Shown in pieces: positions 1-5,619 of a stretch of DNA of 6,520 nt. The DNA is from Candidatus Sulfotelmatobacter sp. GTDB taxonomy: Bacteria; Acidobacteriota; Terriglobia; Terriglobales; SbA1. Position numbers and translations under genes: made by a program. Each line of letters opens with the position of its first letter. Position 1 is the first letter of the stretch. A model generated the notes under the pieces. That model saw only the letters and a list, made by a program, of their open reading frames with translations. It did no database searches and was not told where the DNA came from. The stretch covers positions 1 to 6,520 of the forward strand of contig JASLEQ010000542.1 of assembly GCA_030151135.1 (NCBI GenBank), given 5' to 3'.

Positions 1-236
1 GCTTGCAGTTTGCCATTCACTTGCGCGGCATAAATAATCGCGGGAATCCCCGTCGGCAGGCAACAGAACACCGTCGTCAGGATGGCAAATACCAAGTGAT
101 TCGGCACCGTCGTTCCCGCCGGAGGAACAACCGTGCCCGTAACCGGCAACGGCGTTGGCGCACTCAGTTGTCGACCACACTGCACACATACCGCCGCGTT
201 GTCGGCGTTATTCGCACCACATTGCGGACAGAACAT
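1..236 (-). CDS. Zinc-ribbon CD225/dispanin-family membrane protein (3' end outside window)
   Basis: The first 78 codons are visible; the gene runs off the left edge of the window. Residues 3-20 form a zinc ribbon with two Cys-x2-Cys pairs (CPQCG at 3-7, CVQCG at 17-21; Cys3, 6, 17, 20). A Pro/Thr/Val-rich linker follows (about 25-44). From residue 46 a segment reads NHLVFAILTTVFCCLPTGIP and then AIIYAAQVNGKLQ. This matches the CD225/dispanin (IFITM-like) pattern of a hydrophobic re-entrant or transmembrane segment with CCLPxGIPA followed by a V-N motif. Bacterial members are small membrane proteins of unknown role; the second transmembrane helix should lie beyond the edge. The ATG is preceded by GAGGGAAG (minus strand, 239-246) at good spacing. 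The gene is divergent from two other zinc-ribbon membrane genes. Family assignment is strong; function is unknown. Confidence 0.85.
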   Translation of the reverse strand, partial: MFCPQCGANNADNAAVCVQCGRQLSAPTPLPVTGTVVPPAGTTVPNHLVFAILTTVFCCLPTGIPAIIYAAQVNGKLQ

Positions 237-282
237 ATCTTCCCTCGCGTGACATCTTCTTCCATCTCACCAAATTGCCCGA

Positions 283-312
283 ACCTTACTCTCCGCTCAC
301 GGGCACCGTCAA
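283..312 (-). promoter_or_regulatory. Candidate sigma70-type promoter for the CD225-type gene
   Basis: On the minus strand, a TTGACG -35 box (312-307) is followed after 18 bases by TAAGGT (288-283). The predicted transcript start is about 40 bases before the ATG at 236. The -35 box matches the consensus at five of six positions; the -10 box is weaker. Judged by eye only. Confidence 0.42.
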
Positions 313-336
313 TTACGCAGATTGGTTCTCCTGCGT

Positions 337-366
337 TTGTCCACCCGTAACCGCATCTGATATGTT
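337..366 (+). promoter_or_regulatory. Candidate promoter for the first DUF4870-like gene
   Basis: TTGTCC (337-342) and TATGTT (361-366) are 18 bases apart. The -10 box is extended by TG at 358-359, giving TGaTATGTT. Transcription would begin near 373, giving a leader of about 25 bases with a GGGAAGG ribosome binding site at 384-390. A small perfect hairpin (CCCCT/AGGGG, 367-379) overlaps the expected start point. It is probably incidental, or it may affect initiation. Confidence 0.4.
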
Positions 367-396
367 CCCCTGCAAGGGGCAAAGGGAAGGATTCGG

Positions 397-885
397 ATGG
401 ACCAGCTTGCCGTCAGCTCCAAAACTTGTCCCGATTGCGCCAGCCCCATGCCCGAAGCTGCCGCGTTTTGCCCAGCCTGCGGGCGTACGATGTCACCCGA
501 GCCCCGCGCCCAGGGAAAGGTCGGTTCACTTCCGGAAGCTATCGGCGGGGCACTCGCCTATCTCTCGTTTATCCCCGCAGTCGTTTTTCTGTTGGTCGAG
601 CCGTATCGCTCCAACCGCTTCCTTCGCTTCCACTCGATCCAGTGTCTGCTCTGTTGGCTCGCCGCAATCGTCACCGCGAGCGTTCTCCGTCTTGCCGGCG
701 TGGTCATGTACTGGATCCCCATGCTGGGGCCTCTTTTGTTAGTCCTCGTGGCAACCGTGCTCGGCCTCGCCACGTTCGTCCTCTGGATCGTTTTAATCGT
801 GAAGGCGCTTCAGGGAGAGTTCTTCAGGCTGCCATGGATCGGCAATTTCGCCGCGCGACGGGCCAGCCCCGATCCCATCCCCTGA
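397..885 (+). CDS. Zinc-ribbon DUF4870/Tic20-like membrane protein, copy 1
   Basis: The 162-residue protein starts with a zinc ribbon (Cys11, Cys14, Cys25, Cys28: CPDC and CPAC pairs) and a short linker. A DUF4870-type membrane domain follows from about residue 45. Hydrophobic stretches lie near 50-67, 80-106 and 110-137. The family hallmark is clear: an amphipathic loop with NRFLRFHSIQ (73-82) between the first two helices, and a C-terminal FFRLPWIGNFA (142-152). Family members are inner-membrane proteins of unknown function; the ribbon may bind zinc or a partner on the cytoplasmic side (inference). The start is supported by GGGAAGG six bases upstream. It is followed after 108 bases by a close paralogue in the same direction, which suggests tandem duplication. 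The tail after the IGNFA motif is short and proline-rich. Confidence 0.9.
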   Translation: MDQLAVSSKTCPDCASPMPEAAAFCPACGRTMSPEPRAQGKVGSLPEAIGGALAYLSFIPAVVFLLVEPYRSNRFLRFHSIQCLLCWLAAIVTASVLRLAGVVMYWIPMLGPLLLVLVATVLGLATFVLWIVLIVKALQGEFFRLPWIGNFAARRASPDPIP

Positions 886-896
886 CGAATTGTCCA

Positions 897-925
897 TTGC
901 TTTACTTCTCTATTTCTGTTACTTT
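897..925 (+). promoter_or_regulatory. Weak candidate promoter between the two DUF4870-like genes
   Basis: TTGCTT (897-902) and TACTTT (920-925) are 17 bases apart, each with only three strong matches to consensus. A second possible -10 box, TATGCT, lies at 935-940. The 108-base gap is long enough for an independent promoter, but read-through from the upstream gene is equally possible. Confidence 0.22.
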
Positions 926-993
926 CGCGCCGGTTATGCTTGGGCGCGCCCTGTTCCTGACCCCATTCCGCCCCACTGAACCGGAGGACTGCT

Positions 994-1437
994 ATGGCTT
1001 TCTGCAACATGTGCGGCGCACAGATCGCTGATGGTGCTACAGTTTGCCCAAACTGCGCCGGTCGCGCTTCCGCAGCGCCGGCAGCTGCCGTCCCAGCGCA
1101 AGGCATGACTGACAATGTCGCAGGCCTGCTCGCCTACATTACGATCATCCCCGCGATCATTTTCCTCGTGACGGCGCCCTACAATCGCAATCGCTTCATT
1201 CGCTTTCACTCCTTCCAGTGTTTGTTTTTTGCCGCCGCTTTGCTCGTGATTCATCTCGGGCTTGGAATATTCACGGTCATCCCATTTATGGGCGTGATCA
1301 CTTTCCCGCTCCACTTGCTGGTAAACCTCGGAGCCTTCATCCTGTGGATCGTCCTGCTCCTTAAAGCGAATCAGGGCCAGATGTGGAAGCTCCCTTTTAT
1401 CGGCGACCTCGCGGAAAAGAACGCGAACGCCATGTAG
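994..1437 (+). CDS. Zinc-ribbon DUF4870/Tic20-like membrane protein, copy 2
   Basis: The 147-residue protein has the same architecture as the gene just upstream. The zinc ribbon begins almost at the N-terminus (Cys4, Cys7, Cys18, Cys21). An Ala/Pro linker (about 24-37) is followed by a membrane domain with hydrophobic segments near 43-60, 75-98 and 100-124. Shared signature blocks are NRFIRFHSFQCL (66-77), FILWIVLLLKANQG (115-128) and KLPFIGDLAEK (132-142). These align directly with the corresponding blocks of copy 1, so the two are paralogues. The ribosome binding site CGGAGGA (982-988) sits five bases before the ATG and is stronger than that of copy 1. The function of the family is unknown; a regulatory or scaffold role for the ribbon is only an inference. 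Confidence 0.9.
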   Translation: MAFCNMCGAQIADGATVCPNCAGRASAAPAAAVPAQGMTDNVAGLLAYITIIPAIIFLVTAPYNRNRFIRFHSFQCLFFAAALLVIHLGLGIFTVIPFMGVITFPLHLLVNLGAFILWIVLLLKANQGQMWKLPFIGDLAEKNANAM

Positions 1438-1445
1438 TTTGCCGC

Positions 1446-1480
1446 ACCGTACGGCATGTTTTGCCTCTTGTCCGCACGGT
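1446..1480 (+). terminator. Hairpin just after the second DUF4870-like gene
   Basis: ACCGTACGG (1446-1454) pairs with CCGCACGGT (1472-1480): nine positions with one A-C mismatch and a 17-base loop. It starts nine bases after the stop codon. There is no T-run after it, so it would at best be a processing/stability hairpin or a factor-assisted terminator. The rest of the 1438-1663 spacer shows no gene. A TTGACT at 1552-1557 has no well-spaced -10 box, the nearest TATTAG being 23 bases further on. Confidence 0.3.
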
Positions 1481-1651
1481 TCATGCGTCCATCGCGATCA
1501 TCTGTGTCCTTCGCGCCTCATGAATTTCGGCTTGCGCCAGCGCCCCTCCCCTTGACTTTCTCCGCGCAAGCTGTCAATCCTATTAGCTTTTAACTTGCGA
1601 CCTGAGCCCGGCCACGTAGCACGCTCCAGCCGCAGGAATCTTTTTGAATGA

Positions 1652-1666
1652 TTGGGGTACTGATTG
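1652..1666 (+). promoter_or_regulatory. Ribosome binding site that fixes a TTG start
   Basis: GGGG at 1654-1657 lies six bases before TTG 1664. An in-frame TGA at 1661-1663 abuts the TTG, so translation of the DHH protein cannot start further upstream. The ATG at 1648 is in a different frame. Any later start would remove the catalytic HDKCFDG motif at residues 8-14. Confidence 0.6.
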
Positions 1667-2638
1667 CGAGTTCGGGTCTTCTACCACGACAAGTGTTTCG
1701 ACGGAGCCTCTTCCGCCGCCCTGTTCTCCCGTTTTTATCGCGAGCGCATCCGCAGCGATGTTCAATTTGAATTCACGGGGCTCGTGCACCGCGCCGGCGC
1801 CCTGTTCGACGAGAAGCAGTTCAACGGCGATGAGAACGCCATCGTCGACTTCAAGTATTCCAGTTCCCCCAACATCACTTGGTGGTTCGATCATCACGAA
1901 AGCGCATTCCTTACTCCGGATGACGCCGAGCACTTCGAGCAGGACCAGAGCAATCGCAAGTTCTACGATCCCGACTTCAAATCCTGCACCAGCTTCATCG
2001 CGATGATCGCCCAACAGCGCTTTGGATTCGATCCCTCCGGCGTGACGGACCTTGTCCATTGGACCGACGTCATCGACGGCGCTCTCTATCCCGACGCCAG
2101 GACCGCCGTCGAAATGGAAGCTCCTGCCATGAAGTTGACCATGGTGATTGAGTCCGCTCCGGACCACGGCTTTGTCCCGAACTTGATTCCTCTGCTTGCA
2201 TCCAAGCCGCTCGGGGAAATTTTGAAAGAGCCCTTCGTCGCTCCGCTATTGCCGCCACTTCTCAAGCGTCACGAACTTTCCATCGGCATCCTGAAAGAGC
2301 GCACCGAATGCAAAGACGGCACGATCTTCTTCGACGTCACCGACCACGACCTCGAGGGATATAACAAATTTATCCCCTACTACTTGCATCCGGAATCGGT
2401 CTACAGCGTGGGTTTGAGCAAGAGCAGCTTCCGCGTGAAGGTTTCCGTCGGATCGAATCCTTGGGCGCCCCAGGAGCCGGAAGTGAACCTGGCCAAAATT
2501 TGTGAGCGCTACGGTGGCGGAGGCCATGCCCGCGTGGGCGCGATTTCGTTCCCGGTCGATCAGCACACCGCCGCAGTTCGCGCCTCAGAAGAAATCGTCG
2601 CCGAGCTGCGGGCGGCAATTCGCCAAAAGCGGGGATAA
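1664..2638 (+). CDS. DHH/DHHA1-family phosphoesterase-like protein
   Basis: The 324-residue protein has the domain order of DHH phosphoesterases (the RecJ/NrnA superfamily, usually Mn-dependent phosphodiesterases). Motif I is FYHDKCFDG (residues 6-14; His8, Asp9, Asp13). Motif II is the aspartate in IVDFKY (Asp62). Motif III is the name-giving DHH at 76-78 within WWFDHHES. A likely motif IV aspartate lies in HWTDVID (Asp135 or Asp138). The C-terminal DHHA1 substrate-binding signature is GGGGHAR (284-290), followed by VGAISF. Length fits single-chain DHH-DHHA1 proteins of about 300-340 residues, and no nuclease accessory domain is visible. All metal-ligand positions appear intact, so activity is likely. 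The substrate (short oligonucleotide, cyclic dinucleotide or other phosphoester) cannot be told from sequence. It is cytoplasmic, with no signal peptide. It uses a TTG start and appears to be monocistronic. Confidence 0.88.
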   Translation: MRVRVFYHDKCFDGASSAALFSRFYRERIRSDVQFEFTGLVHRAGALFDEKQFNGDENAIVDFKYSSSPNITWWFDHHESAFLTPDDAEHFEQDQSNRKFYDPDFKSCTSFIAMIAQQRFGFDPSGVTDLVHWTDVIDGALYPDARTAVEMEAPAMKLTMVIESAPDHGFVPNLIPLLASKPLGEILKEPFVAPLLPPLLKRHELSIGILKERTECKDGTIFFDVTDHDLEGYNKFIPYYLHPESVYSVGLSKSSFRVKVSVGSNPWAPQEPEVNLAKICERYGGGGHARVGAISFPVDQHTAAVRASEEIVAELRAAIRQKRG

Positions 2639-2663
2639 TTTCTGCTTTGCATTATCCGCCCGG

Positions 2664-2707
2664 CGTCATCCTGAGCGGAGCCGTTTTTCAGGCGGAGCGA
2701 AGGATCT
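2664..2707 (+). repeat. Dispersed REP-like intergenic repeat, copy 1
   Basis: This copy begins CGTCATCCTGA and ends GGCGGAGCGAAGGATCT. The ends form an inverted repeat (ATCCT at 2668-2672, AGGAT at 2701-2705), and GCC (2680-2682) can pair with GGC (2691-2693) around a T-rich loop. The same unit recurs at 3824-3866 in the same orientation. Similar 'GTCATCCTGAG...GAAGGATCT' units are, from memory, frequent between genes in Acidobacteriota and some Bacteroidota; that was not checked here. It sits between the DHH gene and the beta-propeller gene. Confidence 0.7.
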
Positions 2708-2741
2708 CGGGTGGCACAGGTCTTTACATGCGAGGGTACCG

Positions 2742-3812
2742 ATGATCCGCAAGACTCAGTCTGTTACTCTTTTCCTGGTTGTTCTTTGCTCGGCTGTCTC
2801 CGCCCAGACTCCCAAACAAACTCTCCTCGCCCTCAGTAAGCATGACCATACCGTTGCCATCGTTGATCCCACGACGCTGAAGGTAATCGCGAAAGCTCCG
2901 GTCGGCAACGATCCACACGAAGTCATCGCCTCCACCGATGGCAAGACAGCCTACGTCTCCAACTACGGCGGAGGCGCTTACAACACACTGGCTGTAATCG
3001 ATCTCGTTGCGCAAAAGGCGCTCCCATCCATCGATCTTGGCGCACTCCGAGGTCCGCATGGTCTCGATTTTGTCGGTGGGAAACTCTGGTTCACCGCCGA
3101 GGCCGCGAAAGCCTTCGGCAGCTACGATCCCGCCTCACACAAAATCGACCTCATCCTCGGCACCGGCCAGAACCGCACTCACATGATTTATGTCTTTGAC
3201 GATCTTCAGCACATCGTCACGAGCAACGTGAGTTCCGGCACCATCAGCCTGGTCGATAAACTTCCTCCTCGCGCCCCGGGCCCTCCACCGGGAGCGCCGG
3301 CGCCGCCGCAAGGCATGCAAGGCCCGCCACCCGGGCCCATGGGACCTCCCGGCGGCGACTGGAATGAAACCGTTGTGAAAGTTGGCAACGGCTCCGAGGG
3401 CTTCGACGTCTCTCCCAACAAGAAAGAAATCTGGGTCGCCAACGCGCAAGACGGCACGATCTCCGTCATCGACATTGCAACCAAGAAAGTGGTTGAGACC
3501 CTGAATGCGAACGTTCCAAGCGCGAATCGCCTCAAGTTCACTCCCGACGGCTCTCACGTTTTCGTCTCCGGCCTTCGCATGGACCACGTGGCTGTCTTCG
3601 ACGCTGCCACTCGCCAGGACATCAAGGACATCCCACTTGGACACGGCGCGGCCGGCATCCAGATGCAGCCCGATGGTTCGCGCGTCTACATAGCCGCCAC
3701 GTCCGACAATTACGTCGCAGTCATCGATTTAAAGAAATTGGAGGTCGTAGGCAAAATCGACGTAGGCGTGGAACCCGACGGCCTCGCCTGGGCAGTGAGG
3801 CCCGAACGTTAG
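2742..3812 (+). CDS. Exported YVTN/YncE-like beta-propeller protein
   Basis: The 356-residue protein starts with a signal peptide: MIRK, a hydrophobic core (about 8-19), then a likely signal peptidase I cut after VSA (residue 21). The rest is made of roughly 40-residue YVTN-type propeller repeats. Recognisable blades contain HTVAIVDPTTLKVIA (36-50), KTAYVSNYGGG (68-78), WVANAQDGTISVIDIATKKV (231-250), HVFVSGLRMDHVAVFDAATR (272-291) and VYIAATSDNYVAVIDLKKLE (315-334). A Pro/Gly-rich insertion at about 174-206 interrupts the propeller between blades. The chosen ATG has GAGGG five bases upstream. The open frame continues to 2502, but that extension overlaps the DHH gene and lacks a leader peptide. 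Such propellers bind partners or ligands in the periplasm or at the surface; no enzyme motif or CxxCH haem site is present. Specific function is unknown. Confidence 0.88.
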   Translation: MIRKTQSVTLFLVVLCSAVSAQTPKQTLLALSKHDHTVAIVDPTTLKVIAKAPVGNDPHEVIASTDGKTAYVSNYGGGAYNTLAVIDLVAQKALPSIDLGALRGPHGLDFVGGKLWFTAEAAKAFGSYDPASHKIDLILGTGQNRTHMIYVFDDLQHIVTSNVSSGTISLVDKLPPRAPGPPPGAPAPPQGMQGPPPGPMGPPGGDWNETVVKVGNGSEGFDVSPNKKEIWVANAQDGTISVIDIATKKVVETLNANVPSANRLKFTPDGSHVFVSGLRMDHVAVFDAATRQDIKDIPLGHGAAGIQMQPDGSRVYIAATSDNYVAVIDLKKLEVVGKIDVGVEPDGLAWAVRPER

Positions 3813-3823
3813 TCCGGGTGTGA

Positions 3824-3866
3824 CGTCATCCTGATGGGAGCCTTTTTTTGGCGGAACGAAGGATCT
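3824..3866 (+). repeat. Dispersed REP-like intergenic repeat, copy 2
   Basis: This is a second copy of the 2664-2707 unit in the same orientation. It shares CGTCATCCTGA, GGAGCC and GGCGG-CGAAGGATCT, with changes at 3835-3836 (TG for GC) and at 3856 (A for G). A run of seven T (3843-3849) forms the loop. It fills most of the gap between the convergent propeller and pilin-head genes, where it could contribute to bidirectional termination, although the stem near the T-run is only three base pairs. Confidence 0.7.
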
Positions 3867-3907
3867 GGCGTGAGACTGTCTTATCTGCACTCTCGCGAAG
3901 CGGATTT

Positions 3908-4870
3908 CTACTGCGCCACTCCGCCGCCCCAGCACCGATCCAGATTCCCATCGGGTGACTGCCGGATCGTCCCGCTCTGGTCCGCGCAAAACGCCTTCCG
4001 CCCAAACGTATTCGCATTCGGCGTCGCCGACAGACGGAACGCGCTTGCCGGAGCCCCGCCGCATCCCGATAGCGTAAACACAAATCCATACTTCTTTCCG
4101 CTCGCGAGCCCGCTGTTGATCAGCATCGCCTGATGCTCATTCGGTTCCCCGCCGCCAAATCCGTCCAGATCCGACAGCGAGCACGTATACCCCACGCGCG
4201 GATACGTCGCTGCATAAGTAGTCTCCGCCGTGAGAATCGTCTTCATGGCCGCCATGACATTGGCATCGCTTCCCGCCTGCATCCCCGCGCTCTGCGGTCG
4301 CGCACTATAAGCAGTCGTTGCCATCGCCTGCGGCGTCATCTTCTCGGTAATCGCTTTCAGGAAATCCGGATCAGCCAGTGGCACCCGGATCGTCACTGCA
4401 ATTTCATTCAACTTCCACACTTGTGCTTCCTGCTTCATCGAAAAAGTCATCCGCGGCATGAAGGGAACCCGTTGTGGTTGCCCTTCTTTATAGGTCTGGA
4501 ACGAAAGCTCGATGTCATCGTCCTCGCCGCGCAGCGCGTCATTTTCCACCGTGATTTCAATCTTCTCCCCGGTCTTGGGATTTTCTCCGGACAACAGCAC
4601 GGACCCGGTCTCGAAGGTCTGCAGGTTCGTCCCTTGCGTCTGGATCTGGCTGGCCAGAACGGAGTACTGCTGCAATCCCGCCAAAGCACCCGACTTCTCC
4701 AACGCGGCAATGGTCGCCGCCGGTAAATGTTTTGCAAACGTCCCGGGAGTCTTGCTGAAGAACATCTCCAGCAGCGCTTGCCGCGCCGTCTGTGGAGTTC
4801 CACTCTCTGCAGCCGTTGCCCCGGTCGCGCAAGCCAAGCACAAAACCACCCCAAGCATTCCTTTTCGCAT
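3908..4870 (-). CDS. Secreted protein with C-terminal pilin-globular-like domain
   Basis: The 320-residue protein has a signal peptide (MRKG, then a hydrophobic stretch 5-18) with a likely cut after ATA at residue 20. The cysteines at 11 and 14 do not form a clean lipobox. Residues about 26-180 form a polar alpha/beta region beginning TARQALLEMFFSKTPGTFAK (28-47), which I do not recognise as a named domain. Residues about 203-316 resemble the globular head of acidobacterial type IV pilin-like proteins: VMAAMKTILTAETTYAATYP (205-224), VGYTCSLSDL (226-235), then FCADQSGTIRQS (294-305). Four cysteines (230, 270, 295, 313) could form two disulfides. The prepilin cleavage site and N-terminal pilin helix are absent, so it is unlikely to be assembled as a pilin. 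GAGGGA lies five bases before the ATG. Role unknown. Confidence 0.8.
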   Translation of the reverse strand: MRKGMLGVVLCLACATGATAAESGTPQTARQALLEMFFSKTPGTFAKHLPAATIAALEKSGALAGLQQYSVLASQIQTQGTNLQTFETGSVLLSGENPKTGEKIEITVENDALRGEDDDIELSFQTYKEGQPQRVPFMPRMTFSMKQEAQVWKLNEIAVTIRVPLADPDFLKAITEKMTPQAMATTAYSARPQSAGMQAGSDANVMAAMKTILTAETTYAATYPRVGYTCSLSDLDGFGGGEPNEHQAMLINSGLASGKKYGFVFTLSGCGGAPASAFRLSATPNANTFGRKAFCADQSGTIRQSPDGNLDRCWGGGVAQ

Positions 4871-4891
4871 CGCTATCCCTCAGCGCGATGC
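4867..4891 (-). promoter_or_regulatory. Hairpin enclosing the start region of the pilin-head gene
   Basis: A perfect seven-base inverted repeat, GCATCGC/GCGATGC, lies on the minus strand at 4891-4885 and 4873-4867. In the mRNA the start codon ATG (4870-4868) is inside the 3' arm, and the GAGGGA ribosome binding site (4881-4876) is in the 11-base loop. This could modulate initiation, but a stem of this size can arise by chance. Confidence 0.35.
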
Positions 4892-4986
4892 TGACATTCT
4901 TCCGTACAGCATTCCAGTTACTGAGGTAAGAGAATCCGCACCCTCAACACCCGGCTCCACCCCGATGCAGCCAATCCTTTCCACCG

Positions 4987-4995
4987 TGTTACCCT
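4987..4995 (+). promoter_or_regulatory. Possible extended -10 element for the DUF2127 gene
   Basis: TGtTACCCT matches an extended -10 element (TG, one base, TA---T). No convincing -35 box sits at the right distance. Initiation from here would leave a leader of only a few bases. That agrees with the poor ribosome binding site (GGA at 5003-5005) and would make the gene nearly leaderless. Weak evidence. Confidence 0.22.
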
Positions 4996-5008
4996 GCCTA
5001 TTGGACTC

Positions 5009-5521
5009 ATGTCATCGTCCGGAAAGCCGTTAGACCGCCATCACAGCCGCCAGCGCAATGTTCTCCGCGCGGTCGCCAGCTTCGAATTTTTTAAGGGCAT
5101 TTTCGTCATCGTGATGGGTGTCTGCGCCCTGACTCTGCTGCACAAAGATACGTGGCTGCTGGCCGAAAGCCTGCTCGCCCTCCTGCACATCTCTACCGAT
5201 CACCGCTTTGCCCAGAGTTTCCTCGATTTTGCCGACAGCATTACCGACGCCCGCCTTTGGGCCGCCGTGCGCTTCGCTTTCGCCTATGCCGGACTGCGCT
5301 TCACCGAGGCTTATGGCCTTTGGAAATGCCGCACCTGGGCGGAATGGGTCGCCTTTCTCTCGGGAACTCTGCTTCTGCCCTTCGAAGTCCGGGAACTTTT
5401 TCGCGGTGTCACTCTATTTCGCTGCGGATTGTTGATCGGCAATCTCGCGATCGTCTTCTACATGCTCTCCGTGCTGTTGGAAAATCGCCGCGAACGCCGC
5501 GCCGCTTCTTCGCTCCATTAG
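5009..5521 (+). CDS. DUF2127 family integral membrane protein
   Basis: The 170-residue protein has a basic, histidine-rich N-terminus and four predicted helices near 21-43, 82-105, 110-128 and 136-157. The pattern fits DUF2127: LRAVASFEFFKGIFVIVMGV (19-38) with a following LLHKD, then a 60-residue loop region. After that comes GLRFTEAYGLWKCRTWAEWV (95-114) with LSGTLLLPFEVREL (117-130), the most conserved part of the family as I recall it. The biochemical function of the family is unknown; it acts in the cytoplasmic membrane. The ATG has only a weak GGA upstream, and no better in-frame start precedes the first helix. It is divergent from the pilin-head gene across a 138-base spacer and is followed 98 bases later by a gene with its own strong promoter. 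Confidence 0.85.
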   Translation: MSSSGKPLDRHHSRQRNVLRAVASFEFFKGIFVIVMGVCALTLLHKDTWLLAESLLALLHISTDHRFAQSFLDFADSITDARLWAAVRFAFAYAGLRFTEAYGLWKCRTWAEWVAFLSGTLLLPFEVRELFRGVTLFRCGLLIGNLAIVFYMLSVLLENRRERRAASSLH

Positions 5522-5562
5522 CCCGAAACCCTTGCCCAGAGCGGCATTTGAAGAAATTGTGC

Positions 5563-5592
5563 TTGGCATCCCGCGGCGTTTGGGTTCATAAT
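5563..5592 (+). promoter_or_regulatory. Sigma70-type promoter for the secreted unknown protein
   Basis: TTGGCA (5563-5568) and CATAAT (5587-5592) are 18 bases apart, and each matches the consensus at five of six positions. This is the best promoter seen in the window. Initiation near 5599 gives a leader of about 20 bases carrying TAGGAGG (5608-5614) five bases before the ATG. Both signals suggest strong expression. Confidence 0.6.
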
Positions 5593-5619
5593 CAGCCAGT
5601 CACGTGGTAGGAGGCAGCA

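Noticed and set aside
926..951. GC-only inverted repeat CGCGCC/GGCGCG and the palindrome GGGCGCGCCC between the two DUF4870-like genes
   Set aside because: The stem is six base pairs with no T-run, and short GC palindromes are expected at this base composition. It was not called as a terminator.
1552..1586. TTGACT and TATTAG as a promoter for the DHH gene
   Set aside because: The spacing is 23 bases, too long for a sigma70 promoter, and no better-spaced -10 box was found.
1583..2167. 194-residue minus-strand open frame opposite the DHH gene
   Set aside because: It is antisense to intact catalytic motifs; no domain or ribosome binding site supports it.
2502..2741. Upstream extension of the beta-propeller reading frame to ATG 2502
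   Set aside because: It overlaps the end of the DHH gene and runs through the intergenic repeat. It would bury the signal peptide; the ATG at 2742 has a good ribosome binding site and a leader peptide right after it.
3834..4133. Plus-strand open frame across the repeat and the end of the pilin-head gene
   Set aside because: It begins inside the dispersed repeat, is antisense to a well-supported secreted protein, and has no family resemblance.
4133..4726. 197-residue plus-strand open frame antisense to the pilin-head gene
   Set aside because: The Arg/His-rich, low-quality composition is typical of a shadow frame in GC-rich DNA; the minus-strand frame has a signal peptide and recognisable domain.
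4918..4929. TTAC/GTAA inverted repeat in the spacer upstream of the DUF2127 gene
   Set aside because: It has only four base pairs, which is within chance expectation, and no associated motif.
5564..5580. TGGCAT as a sigma54 -24 element upstream of the secreted unknown gene
   Set aside because: No GC doublet with the required -12 spacing follows; the sigma70 reading with CATAAT explains the site better.
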